Origin: Pacificoceanicola sp049341065
Lineage (GTDB): Bacteria; Pseudomonadota; Alphaproteobacteria; Rhodobacterales; Rhodobacteraceae
Direction of reading: 5' to 3'
Length of the DNA: 64,000 bases
NCBI RefSeq assembly: GCF_049341065.1
Contig: NZ_JBMPIX010000003.1
Location: 310,001 to 374,000 of the forward strand
This document shows, in pieces, positions 9,322 through 17,774 of the stretch (position 1 is its first letter; each line of letters begins with the position of its first letter). The notes beneath the pieces were generated by a model. It saw only the letters and a list, made by a program, of their open reading frames with translations, did no database searches and was not told the origin of the DNA. Position numbers and translations under genes: made by a program.

Positions 9322-10167
9322 CTAAACACGATGTCGCGATCGGCTGCGCAAAGCGCTTGGCGACAGGCCGGTGTGGTTCTGCATGAACCGCGTGAAATAG
9401 GCCGCAGAGGCAAAGCCAAGCGACTTTGCAATCTCCTGCACTGACGGTTTCGGCGCCTCCAGCGCCATGCGCGCCGCGTGCAGTTTACGTTCGGTCAGGA
9501 TGTCAGCGGCGGTTTTTCCGCAGCTTTGACGACAGACGCGCGTCAGATGAGTTGGCGTGACGTCCAGCATTTCCGCGTAATCGCCCATCAACATCGGCGT
9601 GCGAAAATCGCGCGTCACATGTTGGGCAAAGCGTTTGGCCAGCCGCCCGGCGGCTGTTTCCTTGGGGCTGTCGACGGTGCCTTCCCGGATCTGCCGATTC
9701 AGCCAGACCCCGACAAGTGCCACATGTGCTTCGATCGCTTCGTCCAGATAGGGGCGGCGCTGGCGCAATTCACGCTGAATCGAGTCGATTGTTCCAGTCA
9801 ACTCAGCCTGAGACAGGCTGTCCCGCACCCGCAGCAACAGCGGCTCTTTCGGCAATTGCCCGGTCAGCCCTGCAGGGCTTTCCAGATACAGCGATTGTAC
9901 GGTGTTGGGCAATTCAAGGGAAAACAATGTCCCGGCGGGCAGGTACAGCGCAGTATGCATCGAGACACCGCGCCGCACGCCATTGACGATCACGCGGCCC
10001 TGTCCGCGCGTGATCCACAGCAGGAAGTTTTCGGAGCGGTCGTGTTGCAGGTCGTACTTCCAGCTCGCCCCTTGAACGGCCAGCCCGAACGAGCCGCAGT
10101 TTACCGGCCCCCGCGGCGCTGGGGCTGGCGGCATCGCCTTGCGCAAAAAAGACGGAACCGTGCTCAT
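9322..10167 (-). CDS. AraC family transcriptional regulator
   Basis: This is a 281-residue regulator. Residues 1-150 form an AraC-type cupin sensing region, and residues 185-281 hold the two helix-turn-helix motifs, with the typical ending IAKSLGFASAAYFTRFMQNHTGLSPSALR. It lies upstream of the importer operon on the same strand, with a 222-base gap to the binding-protein start, so it is the obvious candidate regulator of that operon (inference). Its start overlaps the miaA stop by four bases (ATGA). Confidence 0.9.
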   Translation of the reverse strand: MSTVPSFLRKAMPPAPAPRGPVNCGSFGLAVQGASWKYDLQHDRSENFLLWITRGQGRVIVNGVRRGVSMHTALYLPAGTLFSLELPNTVQSLYLESPAGLTGQLPKEPLLLRVRDSLSQAELTGTIDSIQRELRQRRPYLDEAIEAHVALVGVWLNRQIREGTVDSPKETAAGRLAKRFAQHVTRDFRTPMLMGDYAEMLDVTPTHLTRVCRQSCGKTAADILTERKLHAARMALEAPKPSVQEIAKSLGFASAAYFTRFMQNHTGLSPSALRSRSRHRV

Positions 10168-11075
10168 GCCAAGACCTTCGGGTGAATTTTTTGCCAGCGC
10201 GTCATCCGCCCTTTAAACCATGTCCTTTGGCGTTTGGCGAATTGGCGAGTGAGGATCGTGGCGCGTTCAAAGGCGGCCTCCTGAGTCATCTCGCCTTTGA
10301 CCACGGCGATCAGTTCGGCTGCGCCAATTGCCTTGGACGAGGGCAGGGCGGGCGACCAACTGCCCAGGTTGGCCCGTGCTTCGTCCAAGGCTCCTGCGTC
10401 GATCATCTTGCGAAAACGTCCTTCGATCCTTGGGGTCAGCCAGTCTTTTGGCGCATCAAACAGGGCAGTTTGCGCATGATCCAGCGGTAAGAGCGGCGGC
10501 GGCGTTGTGTCTTGCCAAGCGGCCAACCCTTTCCCGGTCGTGCGCAGCACCTCCCAGGCACGCATCACGCGGGCGGGGTTGTTCAGGTCGATCCGCGCGG
10601 CGGTTTCCGGATCAAGTTCGGCGATGATCGCCTCTAGCCCGTCATGTTCCAAACGCTCTTCGCCCATTGCGCGAATGTCCGGTGGCGTTTCCGGAATCTC
10701 GGCCAAACCTTCCGTCAGCGCCGTAAAATAAAGCCCGGTGCCTCCGGTTATGATCAGCCGCTCTGATCCGTTCAGCAAAGCGGCCACGTCGCGCAGCCAT
10801 TGTCCCACGGAATAGGGGGCCTCGCCCGGGATATGGCCGTACAGTGCATGCGGCGCCAAAGCCTCTTCCGCTGCCGAGGGGCGAGCTGTCAAAATTCTCC
10901 AGTTTTCATAGACTTGGATGGCGTCTGCGTTGACGATCACGCCACCTTGATCTTGGGCCAGCGCCAATGCAAGCGCGGACTTTCCGCTCGCTGTGGGGCC
11001 TGCGATCAGCACATGCCGCGCAGGATCGAACCCACGCGCCACTGCGCTGGCGGCCTGCATCTGCGACGTCGTCAT
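10164..11075 (-). CDS. miaA: tRNA dimethylallyltransferase
   Basis: MiaA adds a dimethylallyl group to adenosine 37 of tRNAs reading UNN codons. The P-loop GPTASGKS is at residues 26-33, followed by VIVNADAIQVY, and the C-terminus has the RQFAKRQRTWFKGR motif of the family. I chose the ATG at 11075 (303 residues, GAGGAAAG about 15 bases upstream). In-frame ATGs at 11105 and 11129 would add 10 or 18 residues with no better ribosome site. It diverges from pyrH and is coupled to the AraC gene by a four-base overlap. Confidence 0.93.
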   Translation of the reverse strand: MTTSQMQAASAVARGFDPARHVLIAGPTASGKSALALALAQDQGGVIVNADAIQVYENWRILTARPSAAEEALAPHALYGHIPGEAPYSVGQWLRDVAALLNGSERLIITGGTGLYFTALTEGLAEIPETPPDIRAMGEERLEHDGLEAIIAELDPETAARIDLNNPARVMRAWEVLRTTGKGLAAWQDTTPPPLLPLDHAQTALFDAPKDWLTPRIEGRFRKMIDAGALDEARANLGSWSPALPSSKAIGAAELIAVVKGEMTQEAAFERATILTRQFAKRQRTWFKGRMTRWQKIHPKVLA

Positions 11076-11195
11076 CTTGTGTGATCCACTCTTTCCTCGT
11101 GGCATCGCCGCATTGCGGCGCCGAGCCATTGCAGCCGCTGCGGTTTTGCGCCAAACATGGCGCGATCATATCCCCCAGCCAAGACGGAGCGCAAC

Positions 11196-11927
11196 ATGAG
11201 CGAGAGCGGCACGCAAGAAACAAAATTCAAGCGCGTGATGTTGAAGATCTCAGGCGAGGCTTTGATGGGGGATCAGGGCTTTGGCCTGCACCCGCCGACC
11301 GTCCAGCGCATCGCCAATGAGGTCAAGACCGTGCACGACATGGGCGTCGAGATTTGCATGGTGATCGGCGGTGGCAACATTTTCCGCGGTCTGGCCGGCA
11401 GCGCGCAGGGGATGGAAAGGACCACCGCAGATTACATGGGCATGCTGGCGACCGTGATGAATGCGCTTGCCGTGCAATCCGCGCTGGAAGGTCTGGGCGT
11501 CTTTACCCGGGTGATCTCGGCGATCCGCATGGATGAAGTGGCCGAGCCATACATCCGTCGTCGCGCCGTCCGCCACCTTGAGAAAAAGCGGGTCTGCATT
11601 TTTGCCGCGGGCACCGGCAACCCCTATTTCACCACCGACACCGCTGCAACTTTGCGTGCAAATGAAATGGCTTGCGAGGCGATCTTCAAGGGGACAAAGG
11701 TGGACGGTGTCTATGACAAGGACCCGGTCAAACACGCTGACGCGGTGCGCTATGACGACGTGACTTATGACGAGGTTCTGGCCAAGCACCTGAACGTCAT
11801 GGACGCCAGCGCGATTGCTCTGGCGCGCGACAACAACCTGCCGATCATCGTGTTTTCGCTGGACGAGCCGGGTGGCTTCAAGGGGATCCTGGCCGGGAAG
11901 GGCACCTATACCCGCGTCCACAGTTAA
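11196..11927 (+). CDS. pyrH: UMP kinase
   Basis: This 243-residue hexameric kinase makes UDP from UMP for pyrimidine nucleotide supply. Recognisable parts are KRVMLKISGEALMG at the N-terminus, the GGGNIFRG glycine loop and the MLATVMNALA and TTDTAATLRA segments. I use the ATG at 11196, preceded by GACGGAGC; an in-frame ATG 13 codons earlier lacks a ribosome site. In most alphaproteobacteria frr follows directly. Here two minus-strand genes intervene, and the next one overlaps the pyrH stop by four bases tail to tail. Confidence 0.96.
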   Translation: MSESGTQETKFKRVMLKISGEALMGDQGFGLHPPTVQRIANEVKTVHDMGVEICMVIGGGNIFRGLAGSAQGMERTTADYMGMLATVMNALAVQSALEGLGVFTRVISAIRMDEVAEPYIRRRAVRHLEKKRVCIFAAGTGNPYFTTDTAATLRANEMACEAIFKGTKVDGVYDKDPVKHADAVRYDDVTYDEVLAKHLNVMDASAIALARDNNLPIIVFSLDEPGGFKGILAGKGTYTRVHS

Positions 11928-12853
11928 TGGCGGCGGGCCGCGCGGTTGGTGCGCGGCGTTTCTCCGAACAGAGCCCTGTAGCTTCGGGTAAAGGCCGAGG
12001 GTGAGACGAATCCTGTCGCTGCGGCAATTTCCTGAACGCTAAGCTCGGTGTCCTGGACCAGAGTTTTTGCCCGGGTCAGGCGGAGTTCGAGATAGGCTTG
12101 CATTGGCGTTTGGCCCAGTCCGTGCTGGCAACGGGTGCGCATTTGCTTGGGGCTCAGATCCAATTCACGCGCGACGGCGTCCAGCGGGATCGGGTTTTCA
12201 AGATTGGCGGCCATGACAGCCTGCATCCGCATCAGAACCGGATCAGATGCGCGCGGCAATTTCTGGCTGTCGCCCGCAACGGCCAAACGGCCCAAAGCCA
12301 GCGCTTCAGAGATTTGCGCCGACAATGACGGCGCGACCGTGCGCGCGACCCATGCCAAAAGAGCATCGACGCCTGCCATTCCACTGCCGGCAGTCAGCCT
12401 CTCGCGATCAAGGCAATATTTCGCATCGGAATGCGCGACTTGTGGCCAGCGCCCTTGATGTTCAGGCTTTTCGGCATCTTCCAGAACAGCCTCGCGTCCA
12501 TTCAGCAAACCCAATTCCGCAAGCACCACTGTGCCAGGCCCGATCGCGCCCAAAGTCGACGAAGCTTTGTCAGCACGGGCCAGAAAGCCACGAAACCCAA
12601 AGGGAAGGTGCCGTAAAGGCCTGGCCCCGGCGCATAGCAGCACAAGGTCCGTCGCTTCGGCACCGTCCCACCCGGTCGCACTAGGGGCGAGTGGGATACC
12701 TTCCAAGGTATCAATCTCTTGGCCGGTGACGGTGCGGGTCTGCCAGTTGAACAATTCGCGCCCAGAGCATCGATTGGCCAATGTCAGAACTTCGCGGATC
12801 AGCGCATAAGTCAAAATAGGTGTTCCGGGAAAGACTATGATGGAGACCTGCAT
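11924..12853 (-). CDS. GlxA-type transcriptional regulator (DJ-1/PfpI domain plus AraC HTH)
   Basis: This 309-residue regulator has an N-terminal class I glutamine-amidotransferase-like (DJ-1/PfpI) domain at about 1-180 and a C-terminal AraC-type double helix-turn-helix at 210-309 (IAAATGFVSPSAFTRSYRALFGETP). The amidotransferase-like domain usually serves as a sensor in this family. Close relatives control carnitine, choline, arginine or dimethylglycine use, but no neighbouring target gene shows which. Its own upstream region carries three copies of a TGCAYGAAA palindrome, suggesting autoregulation. It converges on pyrH with a four-base overlap. Confidence 0.88.
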   Translation of the reverse strand: MQVSIIVFPGTPILTYALIREVLTLANRCSGRELFNWQTRTVTGQEIDTLEGIPLAPSATGWDGAEATDLVLLCAGARPLRHLPFGFRGFLARADKASSTLGAIGPGTVVLAELGLLNGREAVLEDAEKPEHQGRWPQVAHSDAKYCLDRERLTAGSGMAGVDALLAWVARTVAPSLSAQISEALALGRLAVAGDSQKLPRASDPVLMRMQAVMAANLENPIPLDAVARELDLSPKQMRTRCQHGLGQTPMQAYLELRLTRAKTLVQDTELSVQEIAAATGFVSPSAFTRSYRALFGETPRTNRAARRH

Positions 12854-12860
12854 ATCTGAC

Positions 12861-13000
12861 TTTCGTGCATGATTTTAGGCATTTAATGGCGGCTCGTCCG
12901 GTATTCAGGGACTTTTGTGCACGAAAACGGTAAATACTTTGTTGACGTGGTGGGACCTGCCCATTTTGAGCGTTGCCAGGAAGATTGTGCATGAAATGCA
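12861..13000. promoter_or_regulatory. Three palindromic operator-like sites upstream of the GlxA-type gene
   Basis: TTTCGTGCATGATT (12861-12874), TTTTGTGCACGAAA (12913-12926) and GATTGTGCATGAAA (12983-12996) all approximate the palindrome TTTCGTGCACGAAA. Their TGCA centres are 52 and 70 bases apart. The 308-base stretch 12854-13161 holds these sites and no gene that I can support. Confidence 0.5.
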
Positions 13001-13161
13001 GACTAATTGGCATGAAGGTCAGAAAATGACGTCTTTTCAAGTATGAAAAAGGACAAAAAGGGGCTTAGGCCATTTGGCTAACAGGCTCTGGTTTGCCGTA
13101 TGACAGGTCCCGGTTCATCACGGCGGAAAACGTCAGAATGAACAATGAAAAGAAGCTGCGT

Positions 13162-14247
13162 CTAACCAGCAGACTGGGAAACGCCCGCCATATCTGCGAT
13201 CAGGCAACGTAAATCTGCGCCAGAAGGTTCGTGCCGAACCATGTCCGGGTACTTCCCCAGCGCAATCCCCGGCCAGATCTCTCGAATTGCCGCCTTTGCC
13301 GTGGGCGGCAGTGATTTCATCGCTTCAGGACCTGGGTAAAAGCTCTCGACAGGCCCGCCGCAGGCAAAGACCAGTTCATGGCGATCAAATGCAAGGTGAT
13401 AGTAGGCCACGACAGAGTCATTGCTTTGGTAGACACCGCGCAAACCTGTCAGTTTCTTGGCCGCCGTCAAAAAAACGACCGTTCCAAACCTGAGTGTATT
13501 CGACCGGGCATTGATCATGACACGGTGATTGGGAGAAAGCGCAAGTCGTTTTCTCGGCAGCCCGCAGCCAAGCGTGCCCTTGCGAAACACGATCGGAGGA
13601 GCGATCTCCCCAGTGATACAGCCGATCCAACGTAAAACCTGCGCGCCATGATCCAAGGTCAATATCAAATCCCCGGCGCTCAGCTTTTCGACCCTCTGTG
13701 GACCTGTCGGAGTTTCGACAAACGTGCCCTGGGCCAGGCAAACGGTCGAGCCGCTCATGGATTGCCAGGTGTTGTACCCAGCCGCAGCGGTGGTGATGGG
13801 GGAAATAAGTTCTATGGACCGGATGGTCAGATTGTCCATGTTGCCAAGGTTTTGCATGTCGCCGACAAAGGTGTCGCCGTTCTGCATCTGCACGACCACC
13901 ACGTCGATATCGTGAATCGTGCCGTCATCCTCGATCACCTGCGCGGAATAGGTGATCGTACTGTCGACCTGTTCGTCATGGAAATTTCCGGCAACAGTGT
14001 ACTGGACATGATCGTTGCCATAATTCGTTTCGTCATCGAAGATCGCGCTGTCATTGTTGTTGTCGATACTGGTCAAATCGACCAGTTCCAGATCCTGGAA
14101 CGAATGATAGGTGCCCGCAAGATTGCTTGCGAGTTCCGCGTCCAAATCGGCTTCATTCACATCAATCGACGCCAGCGTGCCAATGTAGACCATGGTATTG
14201 ATCGTCGTGGCCACGCGCGGATTATCAAGCTGCCGGGTTAATTTCAT
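13162..14247 (-). CDS. Hint-domain (Hedgehog/intein-like) protein
   Basis: This is about 361 residues from the ATG at 14247; a TTG at 14259 would add four residues. Residues 1-165 form an acidic, Asp/Asn-rich beta region without a recognised family. From Cys170 (VCLAQGTFVETPTGP) to the end it matches the Hint_2 domain common in roseobacters: a nucleophilic cysteine start, GDLILTLDHG, and a conserved histidine in LSPNHRV (His241). The intein-type downstream Asn/Cys pair is not evident, so self-cleavage rather than splicing would be expected. There is no signal peptide. Related proteins may leave by type I secretion (inference). Its target is unknown. Confidence 0.85.
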   Translation of the reverse strand: MKLTRQLDNPRVATTINTMVYIGTLASIDVNEADLDAELASNLAGTYHSFQDLELVDLTSIDNNNDSAIFDDETNYGNDHVQYTVAGNFHDEQVDSTITYSAQVIEDDGTIHDIDVVVVQMQNGDTFVGDMQNLGNMDNLTIRSIELISPITTAAAGYNTWQSMSGSTVCLAQGTFVETPTGPQRVEKLSAGDLILTLDHGAQVLRWIGCITGEIAPPIVFRKGTLGCGLPRKRLALSPNHRVMINARSNTLRFGTVVFLTAAKKLTGLRGVYQSNDSVVAYYHLAFDRHELVFACGGPVESFYPGPEAMKSLPPTAKAAIREIWPGIALGKYPDMVRHEPSGADLRCLIADMAGVSQSAG

Positions 14248-14356
14248 GTTTCCGGCCAACAGCGTACCCTATACAAGCTGCGCATTCTGGGGTTATAGCA
14301 GGGTCAGCAAAACAACGCCCGCTGGGCGCGCCTAGACGATTGGGAGAGACGAGCAG

Positions 14357-14923
14357 ATGTCCGGAGAAGATTTCGAGCTTGATACAGATGACCTGAAGCG
14401 CCGTATGGACGGCGCCATTGCCAACCTGCGCACCGAATTTGCGTCATTGCGCACGGGCCGTGCCTCGGGGTCAATGCTTGAACCGATCATGGTCGACGCC
14501 TATGGCTCGCAGACTCCGATCAACCAGGTCGGCACGGTCAACGTTCCCGAACCGCGCATGGTCACGATCAACGTCTGGGACAAAGGCCTTGTGGGCAAGG
14601 TCGAAAAGGCGATCCGCGAAAGCGGCCTGGGGATCAACCCGCAGCTGAACGGTACGATCATCATGCTGCCGATCCCGGAGCTGAACGAAGAACGCCGCCG
14701 CGAGCTGACCAAGGTCGCTGGCAACTATGCCGAGCACGCCCGCGTCAGCGTTCGCAACGTGCGTCGCGACGGCATGGACCAGATCAAGAAGGCCAAGGCC
14801 GACGGGATGAGCGAAGACGACCAGAAATTCTGGGAGCAGGAAGTTCAGGACCTGACGGACCAATACATCAAGAACGTCGATGACGCGCTTGAAAACAAAC
14901 AAGAAGAGATTATGCAGGTCTAA
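14357..14923 (+). CDS. frr: Ribosome recycling factor
   Basis: This 188-residue protein splits post-termination ribosomes together with EF-G. It shows the conserved core RTGRASGSMLEPIMVDAYG near residue 37 and the GKVEKAIRESGLGINPQ and RRDGMDQIKKA segments. The length is standard. It precedes uppS on the same strand, with an unusual inverted repeat in the gap. The normal upstream partner pyrH is about 2.4 kb away because of two inserted minus-strand genes. Confidence 0.97.
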   Translation: MSGEDFELDTDDLKRRMDGAIANLRTEFASLRTGRASGSMLEPIMVDAYGSQTPINQVGTVNVPEPRMVTINVWDKGLVGKVEKAIRESGLGINPQLNGTIIMLPIPELNEERRRELTKVAGNYAEHARVSVRNVRRDGMDQIKKAKADGMSEDDQKFWEQEVQDLTDQYIKNVDDALENKQEEIMQV

Positions 14924-14930
14924 GCGCGTT

Positions 14931-14989
14931 ATGCTTGCACGGGCTCCATTTGGGTCACGGGCGGCAGCGCATTGCCGCCGTGCAAGCAT
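14931..14989. repeat. Nested inverted repeat between frr and uppS
   Basis: The outer arms ATGCTTGCACGG (14931-14942) and CCGTGCAAGCAT (14978-14989) are perfect complements. An inner hairpin GGCGGCA/TGCCGCC occupies 14960-14979. There is no T-run, so it is not a standard terminator. It may be an RNA processing or mRNA-stability structure in the frr-uppS transcript. Confidence 0.55.
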
Positions 14990-15058
14990 TCGGCTTTGGC
15001 AATTGGACGATGATTGCGCTAAACCCCGCTTCAGACCGCTGATTGCAAGGACTGCCCG

Positions 15059-15784
15059 ATGAACAAGACGTTCCGTGAAACAGATGGCCCGCGCCATGTG
15101 GCCATCATCATGGATGGCAACGGACGTTGGGCCACAATGCGCGGTCGTCCGCGTCTTTTCGGACATCATGCGGGTGCCAAGCGGGTGCGCGAAGTGGTCG
15201 AAGCCTGCCCCGATCTTGGCATAAAATACCTGACGATCTTTGCCTTCTCGACCGAGAACTGGAAGCGCACACAGGTCGAGGTGGCCGGTCTGATGAGCCT
15301 GTTCCGCCGCTATATCTCCAAGGAAGCGCGAGCGTTGAAAAAGCAGAATGTGCGGGTGCGGTTCATCGGCGACCGGGTTCGGCTGGATGACAAGCTGATC
15401 AACCTGATGGATGAGCTTGAGCAACTGACCGAAGATTGCTCTGGCACGAATCTGACCATCGCGCTGAATTATGGCGGCCGGGACGAGGTGGCCCGCGCCA
15501 CACAGCGGCTGGCGCAGGACGTCGCGGACGGCAATCTGGACCCTGCCTGCGTCGATGAGGAAACCCTGCCACGTTATCTTGACACACACGTTTTGCCTGA
15601 CCCCGACTTGGTGATCCGCACCAGCGGCGAGGCGCGCATATCCAACTTCCTGCTCTGGCAGTCGGCCTATGCCGAATATGAATTCGTCGATACGCTTTGG
15701 CCGGATTTCACCGCCGAAGAACTGGGCAAGCTGTCCAAATCCTATGCTCAGCGGGATCGCCGTTACGGAGCCGTCAAGACATGA
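15059..15784 (+). CDS. uppS: Isoprenyl transferase (undecaprenyl diphosphate synthase)
   Basis: This 241-residue cis-prenyltransferase builds the C55 lipid carrier for cell-wall and polysaccharide synthesis. The catalytic motif HVAIIMDGNGRWA is near residues 13-25, followed by GHHAGAKRVREVV, FAFSTENWKR and the C-terminal RTSGEARISNFLLWQSAYAE. It overlaps cdsA by four bases (ATGA), so the two are translationally coupled. Confidence 0.97.
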   Translation: MNKTFRETDGPRHVAIIMDGNGRWATMRGRPRLFGHHAGAKRVREVVEACPDLGIKYLTIFAFSTENWKRTQVEVAGLMSLFRRYISKEARALKKQNVRVRFIGDRVRLDDKLINLMDELEQLTEDCSGTNLTIALNYGGRDEVARATQRLAQDVADGNLDPACVDEETLPRYLDTHVLPDPDLVIRTSGEARISNFLLWQSAYAEYEFVDTLWPDFTAEELGKLSKSYAQRDRRYGAVKT

Positions 15785-16569
15785 GCGGCGCGAACTGGGA
15801 TGATCTGAAAGCGCGGCTTGCCTCGGGTGTGGCGATGGTCGTGGTCGGGCTCCTGGCCGTTTGGCTGGGGGGGCTTTGGTTCCACCTGCTGATCGCTTTG
15901 GCCACAGGTCTTATGGTCTGGGAACTGGTACGGATGCTGAATCCGGCGCAGGCCAATGTTGCCATGGGGCTGGGCCTGTTCAGCGGGCTCGCTTCGTTGG
16001 TTGCGCCGCATTTGGCGCCTGCCATCGCTTTGCCGCTGCTGTTTCTTCCCGCGATGCTGGGTCTTGGGCGCATGGGGCGAGGCGGCGTCGTTTATGCGGT
16101 CTATGCCGCGCTGATCATGCTGGCTGGGTACGGAATGATGGGCCTGCGGGACGATTTTGGACTTCTCTGGATGCTTTGGCTGGTCGTCGTGGTGATTGTC
16201 ACCGATGTCGCAGGCTATTTCGCCGGACGCATGATTGGCGGGCCAAAGTTCTGGCCCAAGGTCAGCCCTAAAAAGACGTGGTCCGGCACTGCCGCGGGTT
16301 GGATTGCCGCCGCGATTGTCGGTCTGATCTTTGCCAAATGGACGTTGGCCGGGGCCGGGCTTGCCGGTGTTTCGATCGCGGTGAGCATGGCCAGTCAGCT
16401 GGGTGATATTGCCGAAAGCGCGATCAAACGTCGCTGTGGGGTCAAGGACAGCTCGAACCTGATCCCGGGGCATGGCGGTTTGCTGGACCGGTTTGACGGC
16501 ATGCTGGGGGCTTCGGTCTTTTTGGTGATCGCTGGGCAGATCGTCGGCTTTCCGCCGGGCAGCCAGTAG
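15781..16569 (+). CDS. cdsA: Phosphatidate cytidylyltransferase
   Basis: This 262-residue integral membrane enzyme makes CDP-diacylglycerol from phosphatidate and CTP, the branch point of phospholipid synthesis. It has several hydrophobic segments and the C-terminal family signature SQLGDIAESAIKRRCGVKDSS..IPGHGGLLDRFD. The start overlaps the uppS stop. The gene is followed after 12 bases by dxr. Confidence 0.95.
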   Translation: MSGANWDDLKARLASGVAMVVVGLLAVWLGGLWFHLLIALATGLMVWELVRMLNPAQANVAMGLGLFSGLASLVAPHLAPAIALPLLFLPAMLGLGRMGRGGVVYAVYAALIMLAGYGMMGLRDDFGLLWMLWLVVVVIVTDVAGYFAGRMIGGPKFWPKVSPKKTWSGTAAGWIAAAIVGLIFAKWTLAGAGLAGVSIAVSMASQLGDIAESAIKRRCGVKDSSNLIPGHGGLLDRFDGMLGASVFLVIAGQIVGFPPGSQ

Positions 16570-16581
16570 GGGCAGGGCGCA

Positions 16582-17745
16582 ATGCGGCGAGTCTCCATTC
16601 TGGGTGCGACGGGCTCGATCGGGCAAAACACGATCGACCTGATCGCGCGGGCGCCCGAGGACTATCAGGTTGTTGCCCTGACCGGCGGCCGTAATGCGCA
16701 AAAGCTGGCGCAGGACGCGATCCGGCTTGGGGCGCAAATCGCTGTCGTTGCCGACGAGGCGGCTTTGCCGGCGCTGCGCGAGGCGCTGTCGGGCAGCGGG
16801 ATCGAAGCTGCCGCTGGCCGCGCCGCCTTGATCGAAGCAGCGCAGCGCCCTGCTGATTGGGTCATGTCCGCCATCGTCGGCGCCGCCGGGCTCGAACCCG
16901 GCTTGCGTGCCCTGCAAGGCGGGGCCGCTCTGGCGCTGGCCAACAAGGAAAGCATGGTGTGCGCCGGGCCGTTGATGCTTCGGACCGCCGCCGAGGGCAG
17001 GGGCCGCATTCTTCCGGTCGATAGCGAACATTCCGCGGTGTTTCAGGCGCTACTGGGCGAGGATATCGCTTCGGTCGAGCGTATCGTGATCACCGCAAGC
17101 GGCGGTGCCTTTCGGGATTGGCCGCTGGAGGATCTGGACAAGGCCACGCCGGAACAGGCCGCCACCCACCCGAATTGGGACATGGGGCAGCGCATCACCA
17201 TCGACAGCGCTTCGATGTTTAACAAAGCTCTGGAACTTATAGAAACCAAAGAGTTTTTCGGCGTCTCCCCGGACAAGATAGAAACCGTCGTTCATCCGGA
17301 ATCGATGATCCACGCGATGGTCGGTTTCAACGATGGCGCGTTGATGGCCCATGTGGGCCCGGCTGATATGCGCCACGCCATCGGCTTTGCGCTGCATTAC
17401 CCGCAGCGCAAATCGCTTCCGGTCGAACGGCTGGATCTGGTGAAATTGGGACAACTGACCTTTCGCACGGCCTGCGAGGTGCGCTGGCCTGCGTTGCGGC
17501 TGGCGCGCGAGGTGATGCACACCGGCGGTCTGGCCGGAGCGGTTTTCAATGCCGCCAAGGAAACCGCCTTGGATGGATTTATCGAAAAACGCATTACCTT
17601 TTCACGTATGGCGGGCGTCGTCGAGGAGGTCTTGACCAGTCTTTCGGCCCAAGCGGGCCTTATTGATGCCGAAGTTACTCTTGATAACGTCCTGCAAGCA
17701 GACCATCTCGCTAGGCAGAAAGCCCATGAGATTCTGACACACTGA
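16582..17745 (+). CDS. dxr: 1-deoxy-D-xylulose 5-phosphate reductoisomerase
   Basis: This 387-residue enzyme catalyses the first committed step of the MEP isoprenoid pathway, feeding uppS. It shows the NADPH-binding GATGSIGQNT at the N-terminus, ANKESMVCAG, the metal-site motif PVDSEHSA and SGGAFRDWP, and the conserved HPNWDMGQRITIDSASM. The length is typical. The upstream gap to cdsA is 12 bases and rseP follows after about 30 bases. Confidence 0.97.
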   Translation: MRRVSILGATGSIGQNTIDLIARAPEDYQVVALTGGRNAQKLAQDAIRLGAQIAVVADEAALPALREALSGSGIEAAAGRAALIEAAQRPADWVMSAIVGAAGLEPGLRALQGGAALALANKESMVCAGPLMLRTAAEGRGRILPVDSEHSAVFQALLGEDIASVERIVITASGGAFRDWPLEDLDKATPEQAATHPNWDMGQRITIDSASMFNKALELIETKEFFGVSPDKIETVVHPESMIHAMVGFNDGALMAHVGPADMRHAIGFALHYPQRKSLPVERLDLVKLGQLTFRTACEVRWPALRLAREVMHTGGLAGAVFNAAKETALDGFIEKRITFSRMAGVVEEVLTSLSAQAGLIDAEVTLDNVLQADHLARQKAHEILTH

Positions 17746-17774
17746 GTGCTCTAAAAGGGGGCGAGACCTTGGAT

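Noticed and set aside
7456..9444. A 662-codon open frame on the plus strand opposite the peptide-binding protein gene
   Set aside because: It is the complementary shadow of a clear family 5 binding protein in GC-rich DNA. Its translation is rich in His, Arg, Gly and Val without any recognisable domain, and no ribosome site fits.
12711..13040. A 109-codon minus-strand open frame overlapping the start of the GlxA-type gene
   Set aside because: It overlaps the regulator's coding start in another frame and crosses the operator-like palindromes. There is no ribosome site and no domain.
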